A stretch of 64,000 bases of DNA from RHLJ01 sp965222205 (GCA_965222205.1 OZ244932.1:868001-932000), one strand, 5' to 3'. Positions 6,643 to 16,631 are shown, counted from the first letter of the stretch. Numbers and translations: made by a program. Notes: a model not told the origin generated them from the letters alone.

Positions 6643-9627
6643 CTACTTAATAAGTAACATTTTTTTTGTTTCCATAAATGAACCTGTTTCAAGTCTATAA
6701 AGATATACACCACTTGATAGATTTGAAGCGTTAAAAGTTACTGAATGTTTGCCCGAAGCAATTCTTTTATTTTGGATTATCGTAGCGACCTTTTGTCCTA
6801 ATAAATTGTATACAAAAAGATTTACTTCGGTTGCTTTTGGGAGGCTAAAGCTGATACTCGTAGTTGGATTGAATGGGTTTGGATAATTTTGAAAAAGCGA
6901 AAAAATTTCAGGTTGCTCATTGATTTCAGTAGAAATGGGATTGGGCTTTATCAAATCAAAAAGTAATATCGGAGAATCACGATATTTTTCTTCTGAAATA
7001 GTATGATGACCTAGAAAGTATAAACCACCATCTCCAACAAAATCACCAACAAGAGAATTATATTGTTTAACTGTTGAGTTTCTGGAAGGATTTAGTGGAT
7101 AATCATTTAAACCTTTAAAAATTTTTTCCGCTTCTTCAGTAATTCCATTATCAAAATTATACAATACTGCATTTACTAAACCACCACCAGAAACTAATAA
7201 TAGCTCATCTTTTCCATCACTGTTAACATCAACAGCCTTCATTAACGCATGATACATTTCTAAGACATATTCGTTTTCAAAAGATTGATTACTCGAATAC
7301 ACATACTCTGAACGGATTGGTATGGTTGTATCAGGTATAGCTTTATAGCCACCCTTGGCATAATATATTTGAATAGCACCAATCCCATTTGTTCTTTCAG
7401 GATTTGTATGTTTGGCTGCTTTTGCAGCAAAATCCGTTAGTCCATCTCCATCAAAATCACCATATGCTACTTCATTAAGCCCACCAAAACGTGAGCTAGA
7501 ATTGCTAGTAAAAGAAGTAGTATCAGGTAGAAATTCAAAATCAGGGACACTGTATTCAAAAGATTCATCCCCACCCCCATAAAAAAGGTATAAAGAGCCG
7601 TCTGTAAAATAATTATTGTCGAAATCGTAAAATTTTAACCTCGAAGGATCTGAAATTATAAAATCATCAAATGAATCATCGTTTAAATCATCGACGGATT
7701 GAATTAGAGTGATACCCAAAGACGAAGAGGATCGATCAGCACCAACATTATTCAGATATTGATCGGGGTTAATCTCAAAATCCGGTGTAACAGTAAAATT
7801 GGAAGCTCCTTTAAAAATAAGAAAACCAGAGGATTTGGAACTTAATCCAAATTCATCGAGGCCGTCATTATTTAAGTCTCCAAGAGTATTTAAAAAATCT
7901 AAGTCGCCATTTAATTCTAAAATTAAAACAGGTGTTTCGTTAATTGTACTGGTATCAAAGAAGAATAAATAAGAATTCGTTGGACCTCTGTTAGTGTTAT
8001 ATAAATGCACTACATTTTTTTTACTTGTACTGATAAAATTACCTGACACTATGGTTTTTAGGTTCAGGCTATCTGGTATTTTGAATTCAGGGGTTTCTTC
8101 ACTGTAAAAACCATTTCTGTAAACGATGTAGTCTCCGTCAAATCTATCTTCCCATGTTGCGAAGTTATCAACGTCATCTTGTTCTAAATCTCCCAAATAG
8201 AAAAGTTCTTTTCGTACAATTCTGCTATAATCTGATAGGTTGGAACTTACTTTAGATTGAGTATAGTCGTTGAAGAAATCATCGGAAGGTGACGAAAACT
8301 GCAATTGATATTTTTCAAAACTCACATCGTTTCTGGCTCCCAAGACCAAAATTTTATTATCAGAATCAGGAATATCAAAAAACCAGCTATAATTCTTGTT
8401 GTAGATTACAAAAATGTTAGAGCCGGTAGTGAAGTAAGAATCACTAAGAAAATCCGAAGAAGAAAGTGTAAGTAAGTTGCTCCATTCGGTAGAGGATTCA
8501 CCGAAATTGAAATTCCCTATTGACAAATTAGTACCATCATATTCTAAGTATTGGAACTCAGGAATACCATCTTCATTTAAGTCTCCAATAAGATGAATTT
8601 CAGAAATGCTATCAATAACAGCATCACTAATAAAGTTTTCATCAAAGGGATTGTTAAACCTTAAGGTATCGTCTATAACTCCTAGTCCTGATTGTACAAA
8701 AACGTTTCCTTGATAATGATAGATTACATCTTTCTTTTGATCTGAATTGACATCCTCTAATAAAATTTTACTCAATTTGTTACTGGTTGAAAAAGAGCAA
8801 TTACTCCCTGGATTATAATATGGGAATCGCTCGATAGCATTTAGTTTTAAGGAATCCGAATCTGTTAATTCGAATATTTTAATATCCAGTTTCCCTGATG
8901 TGTTAAAAGGGTCAAATTCGTCTTTAGGTTCATTAACACAAGTTTCAAAAGCAAAATATTTCTTTCCTTCTTGTTCAAAGAAATCTAGGAAAAAGCCAAA
9001 GTCCAGATTCTGATTATTTGAAATTGTACTAGTACTCTTCGAAAATCCAGTTTCAAAGATGCTCTTACTTCCGTAAGTAATAATTGTGTAACGGATACCA
9101 GAGGCATTGTAAGAACTAACAATATCTGAAAAACCATCAGAGTTGAAATCAACATTGGTTAAAACAGTTAATTTATTGGCTAGATATCTTTGCCCTTTGA
9201 CATGAGTGGAGAAATACTCGTCAAATCCGGGGCTTTCTATCTCAACTAAACCACTTTCGCTACCTTTATATAACGTGCCTGAGTAATCTGATCCTGAAAA
9301 AGTGCTCCCTATAGCATCTGAATAACCATCGCCATTTATATCCCCAATAGCTAAAATATTACCTTCCATAACTTGAAAAGGTTGCAGTGTTAACTCATTG
9401 CTGCCTAAGTAAATAAGAGATTGATTTTGTAACATATCATCGAACCCATCTCCATTAATGTCTCCAATATTTGTTGGTGGGTTGGAAGGGGTAAAGGAAA
9501 AACCATCAATTGGATAAGTAAGTTCATTACCTAAAACATCAGTAGGTCCGAAATAGGTTAAATCCTGCGCCGATAAAAAAAGAGGAATAATTGAAAATAA
9601 AGCTAAATTAAAGAAAGATCTCAACAT
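6643..9627 (-). CDS. Secreted FG-GAP/VCBS-repeat protein with C-terminal T9SS-type sorting domain
   Basis: 994 residues from the ATG at 9627, which gives an ideal signal peptide (MLRSFFNLALFSIIPLFLSA, then Q). An upstream TTG at 9651 would add eight residues. The body has many Asp/Gly/Asn-rich calcium-binding FG-GAP turns (DINGDGFDD, DINGDGYSD, DLNEDGIPE, DLNNDGLDE, DFDGDGLTD, DVNSDGKDE), typical of beta-propeller surface proteins. The last ~80 residues are a type A sorting domain starting LFQNYPNPFNPTTSISF and ending METKKMLLIK, recognised by the type IX secretion system. It should be secreted or surface-attached; the ligand is unknown. The gene looks more AT-rich than its neighbours and lies between an intact MBL-fold gene and a remnant of a homologue, which suggests acquisition. 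Confidence 0.85.
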   Translation of the reverse strand: MLRSFFNLALFSIIPLFLSAQDLTYFGPTDVLGNELTYPIDGFSFTPSNPPTNIGDINGDGFDDMLQNQSLIYLGSNELTLQPFQVMEGNILAIGDINGDGYSDAIGSTFSGSDYSGTLYKGSESGLVEIESPGFDEYFSTHVKGQRYLANKLTVLTNVDFNSDGFSDIVSSYNASGIRYTIITYGSKSIFETGFSKSTSTISNNQNLDFGFFLDFFEQEGKKYFAFETCVNEPKDEFDPFNTSGKLDIKIFELTDSDSLKLNAIERFPYYNPGSNCSFSTSNKLSKILLEDVNSDQKKDVIYHYQGNVFVQSGLGVIDDTLRFNNPFDENFISDAVIDSISEIHLIGDLNEDGIPEFQYLEYDGTNLSIGNFNFGESSTEWSNLLTLSSSDFLSDSYFTTGSNIFVIYNKNYSWFFDIPDSDNKILVLGARNDVSFEKYQLQFSSPSDDFFNDYTQSKVSSNLSDYSRIVRKELFYLGDLEQDDVDNFATWEDRFDGDYIVYRNGFYSEETPEFKIPDSLNLKTIVSGNFISTSKKNVVHLYNTNRGPTNSYLFFFDTSTINETPVLILELNGDLDFLNTLGDLNNDGLDEFGLSSKSSGFLIFKGASNFTVTPDFEINPDQYLNNVGADRSSSSLGITLIQSVDDLNDDSFDDFIISDPSRLKFYDFDNNYFTDGSLYLFYGGGDESFEYSVPDFEFLPDTTSFTSNSSSRFGGLNEVAYGDFDGDGLTDFAAKAAKHTNPERTNGIGAIQIYYAKGGYKAIPDTTIPIRSEYVYSSNQSFENEYVLEMYHALMKAVDVNSDGKDELLLVSGGGLVNAVLYNFDNGITEEAEKIFKGLNDYPLNPSRNSTVKQYNSLVGDFVGDGGLYFLGHHTISEEKYRDSPILLFDLIKPNPISTEINEQPEIFSLFQNYPNPFNPTTSISFSLPKATEVNLFVYNLLGQKVATIIQNKRIASGKHSVTFNASNLSSGVYLYRLETGSFMETKKMLLIK

Positions 9628-9674
9628 GGTTGTGTTTGTAAATGCAATCAAAATAGAACAAATATTTAATAAAG

Positions 9675-10523
9675 TTATTTAACCTCCAGCAAAGCATACC
9701 TTTTCTCTTCATCCTGCACTAGCACTCCGTTTTTAACATGGATAGAATGGTAAAAGAACAGCGCTGCCTTTTCTTTAACAGCTTGCCTCAGAATTAATGT
9801 TTTGGCTTTTTTGGATTGAATAGGATCGATATCCATTTGCTTCATCGAGTAGTGATTCAGATGATTTTCACTCGGAACCAAATCCCCCAGATAATACGCG
9901 GTTTCACCACCATCCTGAATTTTTACAATCTGATGCCCTGGAGTATGTCCGCCCGTTTTAATGAGAGTGATTCCTGGTAATAATTCGAAATAAGTATCGG
10001 TAATCATAACCAACTTTTGTTCGGCATGGAGCTTATATAGTTCATCCATGTCGTAATTAGCACCTTTTACCGGGTTTTGTTCTCCAACCCGTTGCACCGC
10101 GTAATGCCATTCCAGCTTTTGCACAAAATAATTAGCATAAGGCATTGTTGGTTGTGTTGTCGCCGAATTATCAACAAAAGTGGAGCCTGCCGCATGGTCG
10201 AAGTGAAGATGGGAAAGTACTACATGAGTAACATCAGCAGAGGTAAGCCCAAAAATATCGAGGTTAGTTTTCAGGTTGGAGGTATCTGTATAGGTGCTTT
10301 TCGAATCAAGTCCCCATCCAAGTCCGGTATCAATTAAAATCACATGTTTTCCATCCCGGATAAGAATGGGATCTATTCCGATGGGTGTAGAACTTCTGGG
10401 TACGTCGGTTACTTCTTTTTTCGAAGTAATTTCTCCGGCATCAATCTTTTGGAAAGTACCGTCATCAAATACATCAAAAATTCCTTCGCTGAGTTGTTCT
10501 ACTTCAAAGCGGCCTACTTTCAT
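9675..10523 (-). CDS. MBL-fold metallo-hydrolase (quorum-quenching lactonase-like)
   Basis: 282 residues, cytoplasmic. The metal-binding motif is SHLHFDHAAG (His105, His107, Asp109, His110), followed by GGHTPGHQIV and YYLGDLVPSENH carrying further metal ligands. Overall architecture and length fit the AttM/AiiB-like branch of metallo-beta-lactamase hydrolases, but the family is broad and the substrate cannot be read from sequence. A degraded 3' fragment of a homologue lies at 6534-6612 on the other side of the FG-GAP gene. The upstream side carries a REP-like element. Confidence 0.85.
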   Translation of the reverse strand: MKVGRFEVEQLSEGIFDVFDDGTFQKIDAGEITSKKEVTDVPRSSTPIGIDPILIRDGKHVILIDTGLGWGLDSKSTYTDTSNLKTNLDIFGLTSADVTHVVLSHLHFDHAAGSTFVDNSATTQPTMPYANYFVQKLEWHYAVQRVGEQNPVKGANYDMDELYKLHAEQKLVMITDTYFELLPGITLIKTGGHTPGHQIVKIQDGGETAYYLGDLVPSENHLNHYSMKQMDIDPIQSKKAKTLILRQAVKEKAALFFYHSIHVKNGVLVQDEEKRYALLEVK

Positions 10524-10539
10524 AAATGATTACCTTAAA

Positions 10540-10663
10540 GTCATTCTGATCTCACATACACATGAGGAAGAATCTACAGGGCTAATTCTTTAAAACTCAA
10601 TTTGCAGATTCATCGCTTCGCCCGCTTTCCAAAGTCTTGTACAGCTGACAAGCTCTGAATGAC
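10540..10663. repeat. REP/MITE-like palindromic element
   Basis: The element is bounded by GTCATTCTGA (10540-10549) and the near-inverted TCTGAATGAC (10654-10663), with internal REP-like text such as GAAGAATCTAC and CATCGCTTCGCC. Similar ends are found at about 17019-17031 in this window. It occupies most of the gap between the MBL and oxidoreductase genes. No coding sequence is seen inside. Confidence 0.5.
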
Positions 10664-10744
10664 ATCATTAGTATTTTAGTTCTCAAGCTGGTAAACAACT
10701 TAATAAATCTTCGCTTTCAATCAATTCCTTTTATCTTTCTCCTT

Positions 10745-12346
10745 ATGAATTCTTATGACGCAATTATCATAGGCTCGGGGCACAATGGGCTTACCACGGG
10801 TTGTTATCTGGTAAAAAATGGCTACAAAGTTTTGGTACTTGAGCGCAGAGATACAATTGGTGGAGCAGTTTGTACCGAGCGGATGTTCGAGTCTGAGGAA
10901 AACCCTAATGGATTTTTGATGGATGTAGGTTCTTCTGTTCATATAATGATTCATCAAACCGGAATTATTGAAGAACTTGAACTCACTAAATATGGGCTTG
11001 AGTATATCGATATGGATCCGATCATGTCATATCCGGTGCCAACAGGAAAAGGGGTGATTCATTTTTGGAAGGATGTGGATCGAACTTTGGAATCAATCTC
11101 AAAAGTGGCTCCTGAGGATGTGAAAAACTACAAAGAATTCATAAAGTTTTGGGGTAAAATCAACAAAGGTGTGTTGAAAGCATTTATGACTACTCCTACA
11201 ACAGGCGGAATTGTAGCTGAGATGGCTAAGGCTCAGATTAAGGATGGCGCTATGTTTAAGAAAGGGGAGCAGGCTTCCGGACTCCAAAAAATACTTTCCA
11301 GTTATGGGAAAGTTGTGGATGATGCATTTGAAAGTCCTCACATGAAAGCAGCGCTGCTATGGTTTGCGGCACAATCGGGACCATTACCCGATCACTCAGC
11401 GACTGGTGACTTTGCTGGCTGGCAATCTATGCTGCACGAAAGTGGTGCTAAGCACCCGAAAGGAGGGAGCGGTATGCTTACTCAGGCAATGAAGAACCTG
11501 ATAGAAGCACACGGAGGAGAAGTAAAAGCGAATCATCCGGTAGAAAAGATATTGATAGAAAATGGAAGAGCGATTGGTGTACAAACAGAGAGCAGAGAAG
11601 AATTCAGAGCTCCGATTATTGTTTCCAACGCTCATGTTCAAACTACTATGATGAAAATGGTAGGCCCTGAACAGTTAGAAGATTCGATGTTTACAAAGGT
11701 GAAGAACATTAATGTGGGAAACGGGTTTGGAATGGTGATTCGCTGCGCGGTTGAAGAGCTCCCCGAATATACCGCTGCTCCCGGCGATCCTTATATCCAT
11801 AACGGAATTCAGTTGATGGCTCCATCAGTGCAATACATGAACAATGCCATCGGTGATTACATGCAAAAACGCCCGCCTCAAAAACCAGCGGTACTTGCCA
11901 TGACATTCTCCAAAATTGATCCGGAAGTGGCAAAAGATGGAAAGCACACCATGTTTGTGTGGGCTCAATGGCACCCTTATGAATTAGCGAATGGACTGCA
12001 TTGGGATGATATCCGTGAGCAGGAAGCACAGAAAATTTATGATGTGGTTGTAGATTTTGCGCCTAATATGAAGGGCAAGTTAATTGACTGGTATATACAA
12101 TCACCACTGGATATTGAACGAAAGCATGGCTTGTTAAAAGGCAATGTGATGCATGTGGAAATGAGTTTCGATCAAATGTTTATGTTTCGTCCAATTCCGG
12201 AAATGAGTCGTTACGAAACACCTATAAAAAATCTATATCTTTCAAGCGCATCCTGTCATCCCGGTGGCGGGGTTTTTGGTGCAGCAGGGCATAATGCTGC
12301 TCAGGTAATTTTAAAGAAATCAAAAAAGAAAAAGTGGTTTAGTTGA
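10745..12346 (+). CDS. FAD-dependent oxidoreductase of the CrtO / PYROXD2 (phytoene desaturase-related) family
   Basis: 533 residues. The N-terminal dinucleotide fold is clear: AIIIGSGHNGLTTGCYL (residues 6-22), then VLVLERRDTIGGAVCTE. The C-terminus has NLYLSSASCHPGGGVFGAAG, the FAD-closing signature of phytoene desaturase-like amine oxidoreductases, including CrtO-type carotenoid ketolases and PYROXD2. A carotenoid role is plausible for a pigmented marine bacterium, but no other carotenoid gene is near, so the reaction is not assigned. The stop overlaps the TTG start of alr by 4 bases, implying co-translation with alanine racemase. A TATCTTTC box at 10732-10739 could be a promoter element. 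Confidence 0.85.
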   Translation: MNSYDAIIIGSGHNGLTTGCYLVKNGYKVLVLERRDTIGGAVCTERMFESEENPNGFLMDVGSSVHIMIHQTGIIEELELTKYGLEYIDMDPIMSYPVPTGKGVIHFWKDVDRTLESISKVAPEDVKNYKEFIKFWGKINKGVLKAFMTTPTTGGIVAEMAKAQIKDGAMFKKGEQASGLQKILSSYGKVVDDAFESPHMKAALLWFAAQSGPLPDHSATGDFAGWQSMLHESGAKHPKGGSGMLTQAMKNLIEAHGGEVKANHPVEKILIENGRAIGVQTESREEFRAPIIVSNAHVQTTMMKMVGPEQLEDSMFTKVKNINVGNGFGMVIRCAVEELPEYTAAPGDPYIHNGIQLMAPSVQYMNNAIGDYMQKRPPQKPAVLAMTFSKIDPEVAKDGKHTMFVWAQWHPYELANGLHWDDIREQEAQKIYDVVVDFAPNMKGKLIDWYIQSPLDIERKHGLLKGNVMHVEMSFDQMFMFRPIPEMSRYETPIKNLYLSSASCHPGGGVFGAAGHNAAQVILKKSKKKKWFS

Positions 12347-13401
12347 ATACAAAAGCATTAATACACTTATCCAAATTAGATCACAATCTTGATGCAATTG
12401 ATCGGAGATTGAAGCCCGGAGTTAAACGAATGGCGGTAGTAAAAGATAATGCTTACGGGCATGGGCTTATTCCAGTATCAAAGCATTTAGAAGACCGGGT
12501 TGAATGGCTTTGCGTGGCTCATGCCCTTGAAGGAAAGCAACTTCGGGAAGCAGGAATAACCAAACCCATTCTTGTATTCGAAGCTCCACTACAGGAAACG
12601 GCTTCTCTGTATACAGACTTTAACCTCACAGCGACCCTTAACGAAATAGATGCTTTGGATGTGCTTTTACCTGGTTCAGAATATCAAATAAACATTGATA
12701 CCGGGATGCACCGGCTTGGGGTTTTACCAAACGATGTTTCTGCTCTGCTAGAGAGTATTCCCAGTTATAAGGAAGTAACCTGTACCGGAATCTACACTCA
12801 TTATTTCAAAGCTGATGACCCCGGAAATCAGGAGGTGAAGCAGCAGCTTACTCTTTTTAGGGAAATCCGGGCTCAGTTTCCTTCGGAATGGATGACTCAC
12901 ACGGCAAATACAGGAGGAATTTTTCACTATCAAGATCTTGATCTTCAGTTTGACGCGGTGCGCCCCGGAGTGTGTTTATATGGATTTGGAGCTGGTGAAG
13001 TGGATGTTCCAGACTTAGAACCCATTATGGATATAAAATCCTTTTTGATGCAGGTTAAACCAGTAAGAAAAGGAGAGCCGGTAAGCTATGGCGCTAAGTG
13101 GGTTGCTCCAAAAGATGGATATATTGGAATTATTCCAACTGGTTACAGTGATGGAATCCCAAGAATTCTGACGAACTCAATCAAACTCAAGATTGGAGAA
13201 AAGTTGTACGATCAGGCAGGGGTGATCAGTATGGATTATACCATCGCATTTTTGGGAGAAGATCAATTTCAAAGGGGAACGGAAGTTTTCTTTCTAAAAG
13301 GTAAAGAACTTACTGCGACTGAATGGGCTAAGGTTGCTCACACCATCCCTTATGAAATTACAACGAACATCAGAAACCGGGTTACAAAAATCTATCTTTA
13401 A
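12343..13401 (+). CDS. alr: Alanine racemase
   Basis: 352 residues, fold-type III PLP enzyme. The Schiff-base motif is AVVKDNAYGHG with Lys34; the second catalytic residue is Tyr249 in PVSYGAKW, followed by GIIPTGYSDGIPR. It makes D-alanine for peptidoglycan. The start is a TTG that overlaps the upstream stop (TTGA); no ATG fits the conserved N-terminus. The 3' end overlaps the convergent FKBP lipoprotein gene by 4 bases. Confidence 0.94.
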   Translation: MNTKALIHLSKLDHNLDAIDRRLKPGVKRMAVVKDNAYGHGLIPVSKHLEDRVEWLCVAHALEGKQLREAGITKPILVFEAPLQETASLYTDFNLTATLNEIDALDVLLPGSEYQINIDTGMHRLGVLPNDVSALLESIPSYKEVTCTGIYTHYFKADDPGNQEVKQQLTLFREIRAQFPSEWMTHTANTGGIFHYQDLDLQFDAVRPGVCLYGFGAGEVDVPDLEPIMDIKSFLMQVKPVRKGEPVSYGAKWVAPKDGYIGIIPTGYSDGIPRILTNSIKLKIGEKLYDQAGVISMDYTIAFLGEDQFQRGTEVFFLKGKELTATEWAKVAHTIPYEITTNIRNRVTKIYL

Positions 13402-13895
13402 TACTCGATGGTTTCCAATTCTATATCATAAATGATAAAAGAAGACTCCGTTCTGTTTAAATCGGAGGGAATAACCAGAACACGGCGTTCACCTTCTATC
13501 ATCCCGAGTATTCCTTCAACAAAGCCTTTCCCTTTGGAATTGTTACCACGACCATTGACATAAGAACCAATGTCATTAAAGCGATCAGGAGTGGTACTCC
13601 CGTTTCCATAAGAACTTTCAAAGATCTCACCATCTTCGGTTCTTCCGGTATAGTAAATCTGAATGTCATCTCTGATAACCACTTCAAAAGATTCCGGATT
13701 GCCTTCGGTGATCACATAATAAATGAGCCCTGATTCAGTGATCACTTTAGTAACGCCCTGTGCGGTGGTATCGGGAAGGGGAGGTACATCTGAATAATCA
13801 ACCCGGAAGGGATTACTGTTCTCATTACACGCAGAAACGATAAGTGCAGTAAGAATGATTAGTGAGAAGATTTTCAGATTTTTGAAAGAATTCAT
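13398..13895 (-). CDS. FKBP-type peptidyl-prolyl isomerase lipoprotein
   Basis: 165 residues from the ATG at 13895 (a TTG lies one codon upstream). A lipoprotein signal ends at LIVSAC. Residues about 85-165 are an FKBP domain: IQIYYTGRTEDGEIFESSY, then a GFVEGILGMIEGERRVLVIP block and a final FIIYDIELETIE strand. It should catalyse proline isomerisation or assist folding in the periplasm. The domain is short and several active-site aromatics are not conventional, so activity may be weak. It overlaps alr tail to tail. Confidence 0.82.
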   Translation of the reverse strand: MNSFKNLKIFSLIILTALIVSACNENSNPFRVDYSDVPPLPDTTAQGVTKVITESGLIYYVITEGNPESFEVVIRDDIQIYYTGRTEDGEIFESSYGNGSTTPDRFNDIGSYVNGRGNNSKGKGFVEGILGMIEGERRVLVIPSDLNRTESSFIIYDIELETIEY

Positions 13896-14010
13896 CAATA
13901 GAGCTTATGAGTTTAGAACGTCGGGTATACAACCCGGATTTGAACAATTTATTATGCAATTTCGAAGCATTAAAGATACTATTTCAGCAGGAGAAAAACT
14001 GTATTCGATT

Positions 14011-14844
14011 TTATGAATCTGTTTCTCCGAATGCTTCCTGTAGTTCCTTTTCTCTTCGTTTCCCGGCAACATGGCTCACCCAAATCGAAAATTCGTATAG
14101 CACGGCCAATGGCATTGCAATAAGAACCTGAGAGATTGGATCAGGCGGGGTAAGTAAAGCTGCCATTACCAGGCAAACAATAAGTGCGTGTCTCCGATAT
14201 TGCCGAAGGAAAGCAGGAGTGAGAATTCCAATTTTGGATAGCGCATAGCTTACAATAGGTATCTGGAAAATAATTCCACAGGAAACCACCCACATTGCCA
14301 GTGAACTGAAATATTCGTTGATATCAAAATCATTGCGAACAATGCCCGAATCAGAAATATTGAAGGAAGCAAAAAACTGCAGCGCGAATGGAACCAGAAT
14401 CAGGTAACCGAATGCCACTCCAATCAAAAAGAAAAGAGTAATAAAAAAGGCGCTTACAATGGTTTTCCACTTTTCTTTAGTTTCAAGAGCAGGCTCAATA
14501 AATGCCCACATCTGAAAGATAAAAATCGGTGAACCAATCAGGAATCCTGAGACGAATAACATTCCCCAGAAAGTGAAAAACTGTCCAGGAAGCTTTCTGC
14601 TTTGCAAGGTAAGGTCGATAGCATCTACTTTGATGATATCGTACATGAAGAAAGAAGCCTTAGTGGGGCCAAGTAAGACAGCATCGATCACAAAATCAGA
14701 GAAAATAAAAGCTACGACTACCCCGACAACAATCCCAATCATTCCTTTGATGATTCTCCATCGTAACTCTTCCAGGTGTTCCAGAAACGACATCTGGTCA
14801 GTTCTGTCTGGCGGTTTTACAACCTTGGGTGGTTCCTCACCCAT
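14011..14844 (-). CDS. tatC: Sec-independent (Tat) protein translocase subunit TatC
   Basis: 277 residues from the ATG at 14844, preceded by GGAGA ten bases upstream; a TTG at 14868 would add eight residues. The family hallmark MSFLEHLEELRWRIIKG lies at the N-terminus, followed by six membrane segments including FWGMLFVSGFLIGSPIFIFQMWAFI and a C-terminal PDPISQVLIAMPLAVLYE region. It is the twin-arginine signal receptor in the inner membrane. tatA/B are not adjacent. It lies 33 bases downstream of glyA in a rpiB-glyA-tatC run on the minus strand. Confidence 0.94.
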   Translation of the reverse strand: MGEEPPKVVKPPDRTDQMSFLEHLEELRWRIIKGMIGIVVGVVVAFIFSDFVIDAVLLGPTKASFFMYDIIKVDAIDLTLQSRKLPGQFFTFWGMLFVSGFLIGSPIFIFQMWAFIEPALETKEKWKTIVSAFFITLFFLIGVAFGYLILVPFALQFFASFNISDSGIVRNDFDINEYFSSLAMWVVSCGIIFQIPIVSYALSKIGILTPAFLRQYRRHALIVCLVMAALLTPPDPISQVLIAMPLAVLYEFSIWVSHVAGKRREKELQEAFGETDS

Positions 14845-14877
14845 TATTTGGCGTTCTCCGGTATTCAAATCACTTAA

Positions 14878-16176
14878 TTATGCAGTTACGAAATCATACA
14901 AAGGGAAACGCTCACAAAGCTCGATCACTTCAGATTTTACTTTGGCAAGGAGGTCTTCATTTCCGGGATTTTGAATCACTTTGTCAATCAAAACCGCAAT
15001 GTGCTCAAATTCAGCTTCTTTAAGACCTCGCGTTGTCATAGCGGGAGAGCCAATTCTGATACCGGAGGTTACAAACGGGCTTTCCGTATCGAAAGGAACC
15101 ATATTTTTATTTACGGTGATTGCGGCTTTTTCCAATGCGGTTTCAGCAATTTTCCCGGTTACTTCTTTATTTCGAAGATCAATCAGAATCAGGTGATTAT
15201 CAGTTCCGCCGCTTACAATGTCATAACCGAGCTCAACAAATTTAGCCCCCAGTGTTTTAGCGTTTTTACGAACCTGGACTTGATAATCTTTAAACGAAGG
15301 CTCCAATGCTTCACCATAAGCAACTGCTTTAGCAGCAATAACATGCATAAGCGGACCACCCTGTGTTCCTGGGAAAACAGCTGAATCCAAAACTTCGCTC
15401 CAGTTTTTTGTCCGTCCCGATTTTGGTGCGACTACCCCCAGTGTGTTTTCACCGTCTTTCCCAACCAGAATCATTCCACCGCGAGGACCACGCAACGTCT
15501 TATGAGTTGTCGTTGTAACCACATGAGCGTGAGGAAGAGGATCGTTTAATAGCTTGGTGGCGATCAGTCCGGCAGTATGAGCCATATCCATCCAAAGAAG
15601 GGCGCCAACTTCGTCTGCAATAGAGCGGAAGGCTTCATAATCATAGTCTCTGGAATAAGCAGAAGCACCGATTGAAATCATTTTCGGATTAACAGCCTTA
15701 GCTTTCTCCCGGATTTTATTATAATCCAAACGACCGTTCTCTTTTTCAACGCCATAAAATTCCGGCTTAAAATAAATTCCGGAGAAGTTGACCGGAGATC
15801 CATGTGTAAGATGACCTCCGTGAGACAAATCAAACCCGAGCAGTGTATCGCCGGGCTTCATTAAAGCCAGATATACCGCAGCATTCGCCGTAGCTCCAGA
15901 ATGTGGCTGCACATTCACCCAGTCAGCTCCAAAAAGCTCTTTAGCGCGATCCCGGGCAATATCTTCTACTACATCGGCATATTCACAGCCGCCGTAATAT
16001 CTTTTCCCGGGATATCCTTCAGCATATTTATTTGTGAGATTACTTCCATTTGCCTGCATAACTGCTTTGCTTGCAAAGTTCTCAGAAGCAATGAGCTCCA
16101 AGTTGTTATTCTGACGTCCGGTTTCTTTTTCGAGAAGTTCAAAAATCTTTGGGTCCTGCTCCTGAATAGATTTCAT
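14878..16176 (-). CDS. glyA: Serine hydroxymethyltransferase
   Basis: 432 residues, fold-type I PLP enzyme. The lysine motif TTTTHKTLRGPRGG carries Lys226; SENFAS, YAEGYPGKRYYGG and HSGATAN near residue 92 are all present. It converts serine and tetrahydrofolate to glycine and methylene-tetrahydrofolate. The start overlaps the last base of rpiB, indicating a translationally coupled pair. Confidence 0.97.
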   Translation of the reverse strand: MKSIQEQDPKIFELLEKETGRQNNNLELIASENFASKAVMQANGSNLTNKYAEGYPGKRYYGGCEYADVVEDIARDRAKELFGADWVNVQPHSGATANAAVYLALMKPGDTLLGFDLSHGGHLTHGSPVNFSGIYFKPEFYGVEKENGRLDYNKIREKAKAVNPKMISIGASAYSRDYDYEAFRSIADEVGALLWMDMAHTAGLIATKLLNDPLPHAHVVTTTTHKTLRGPRGGMILVGKDGENTLGVVAPKSGRTKNWSEVLDSAVFPGTQGGPLMHVIAAKAVAYGEALEPSFKDYQVQVRKNAKTLGAKFVELGYDIVSGGTDNHLILIDLRNKEVTGKIAETALEKAAITVNKNMVPFDTESPFVTSGIRIGSPAMTTRGLKEAEFEHIAVLIDKVIQNPGNEDLLAKVKSEVIELCERFPLYDFVTA

Positions 16177-16631
16177 TAACTAGGGTCTTTTTGAGTTAGT
16201 GATTCAATTTTTTTGATTCGTCGTTCATGTCGGCCACCTTCAAAATTAGTTCCAAACCACGCGGTTAAAATGGCTTCAAGTTCATCTTCATTATCCTCAA
16301 GTTCTCTTCCCGGAATACACAATATATTGGCATCATTATGCAATCGTGTCATTTCCGAGACTTTACGGTTGTATACCAAAGCGGCTCGTACCTTAGGGTA
16401 CTTATTTGCGGTCATACACACGCCCTGACCACTACCACATAAAATAATTCCCTGCTCATGTTCACCTGAATTAACCCTTTCTGAAACCTGAATCGCAAAA
16501 TCAGGATAATCTACAGAATCATCAGAATGAGTCCCAAAGTCTACCGGGGTGTGTCCGAGTTTCTCCAAAATTTCTTTGGTAATAGTTTTGGCTTTAAAAC
16601 CAGCGTGATCGCTCGCTATGGGGATGATCAT
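16176..16631 (-). CDS. rpiB: Ribose-5-phosphate isomerase B
   Basis: 151 residues, the usual length of the RpiB/LacA-LacB family. IASDHAGFKAK lies at the N-terminus, the active-site cysteine in GIILCGSGQGVCMTANKYP near residues 61-79, and NDANILCIPGREL follows. It interconverts ribulose-5-phosphate and ribose-5-phosphate. It leads the rpiB-glyA-tatC run; the next gene starts on its last base. Confidence 0.93.
   Translation of the reverse strand: MIIPIASDHAGFKAKTITKEILEKLGHTPVDFGTHSDDSVDYPDFAIQVSERVNSGEHEQGIILCGSGQGVCMTANKYPKVRAALVYNRKVSEMTRLHNDANILCIPGRELEDNEDELEAILTAWFGTNFEGGRHERRIKKIESLTQKDPS

Noticed and set aside
13916..13945. tRNA-like T-arm (GGTATACAACCCGGATTTGAAC)
   Set aside because: Only a short hairpin is present; no acceptor, D or anticodon arm can be drawn.
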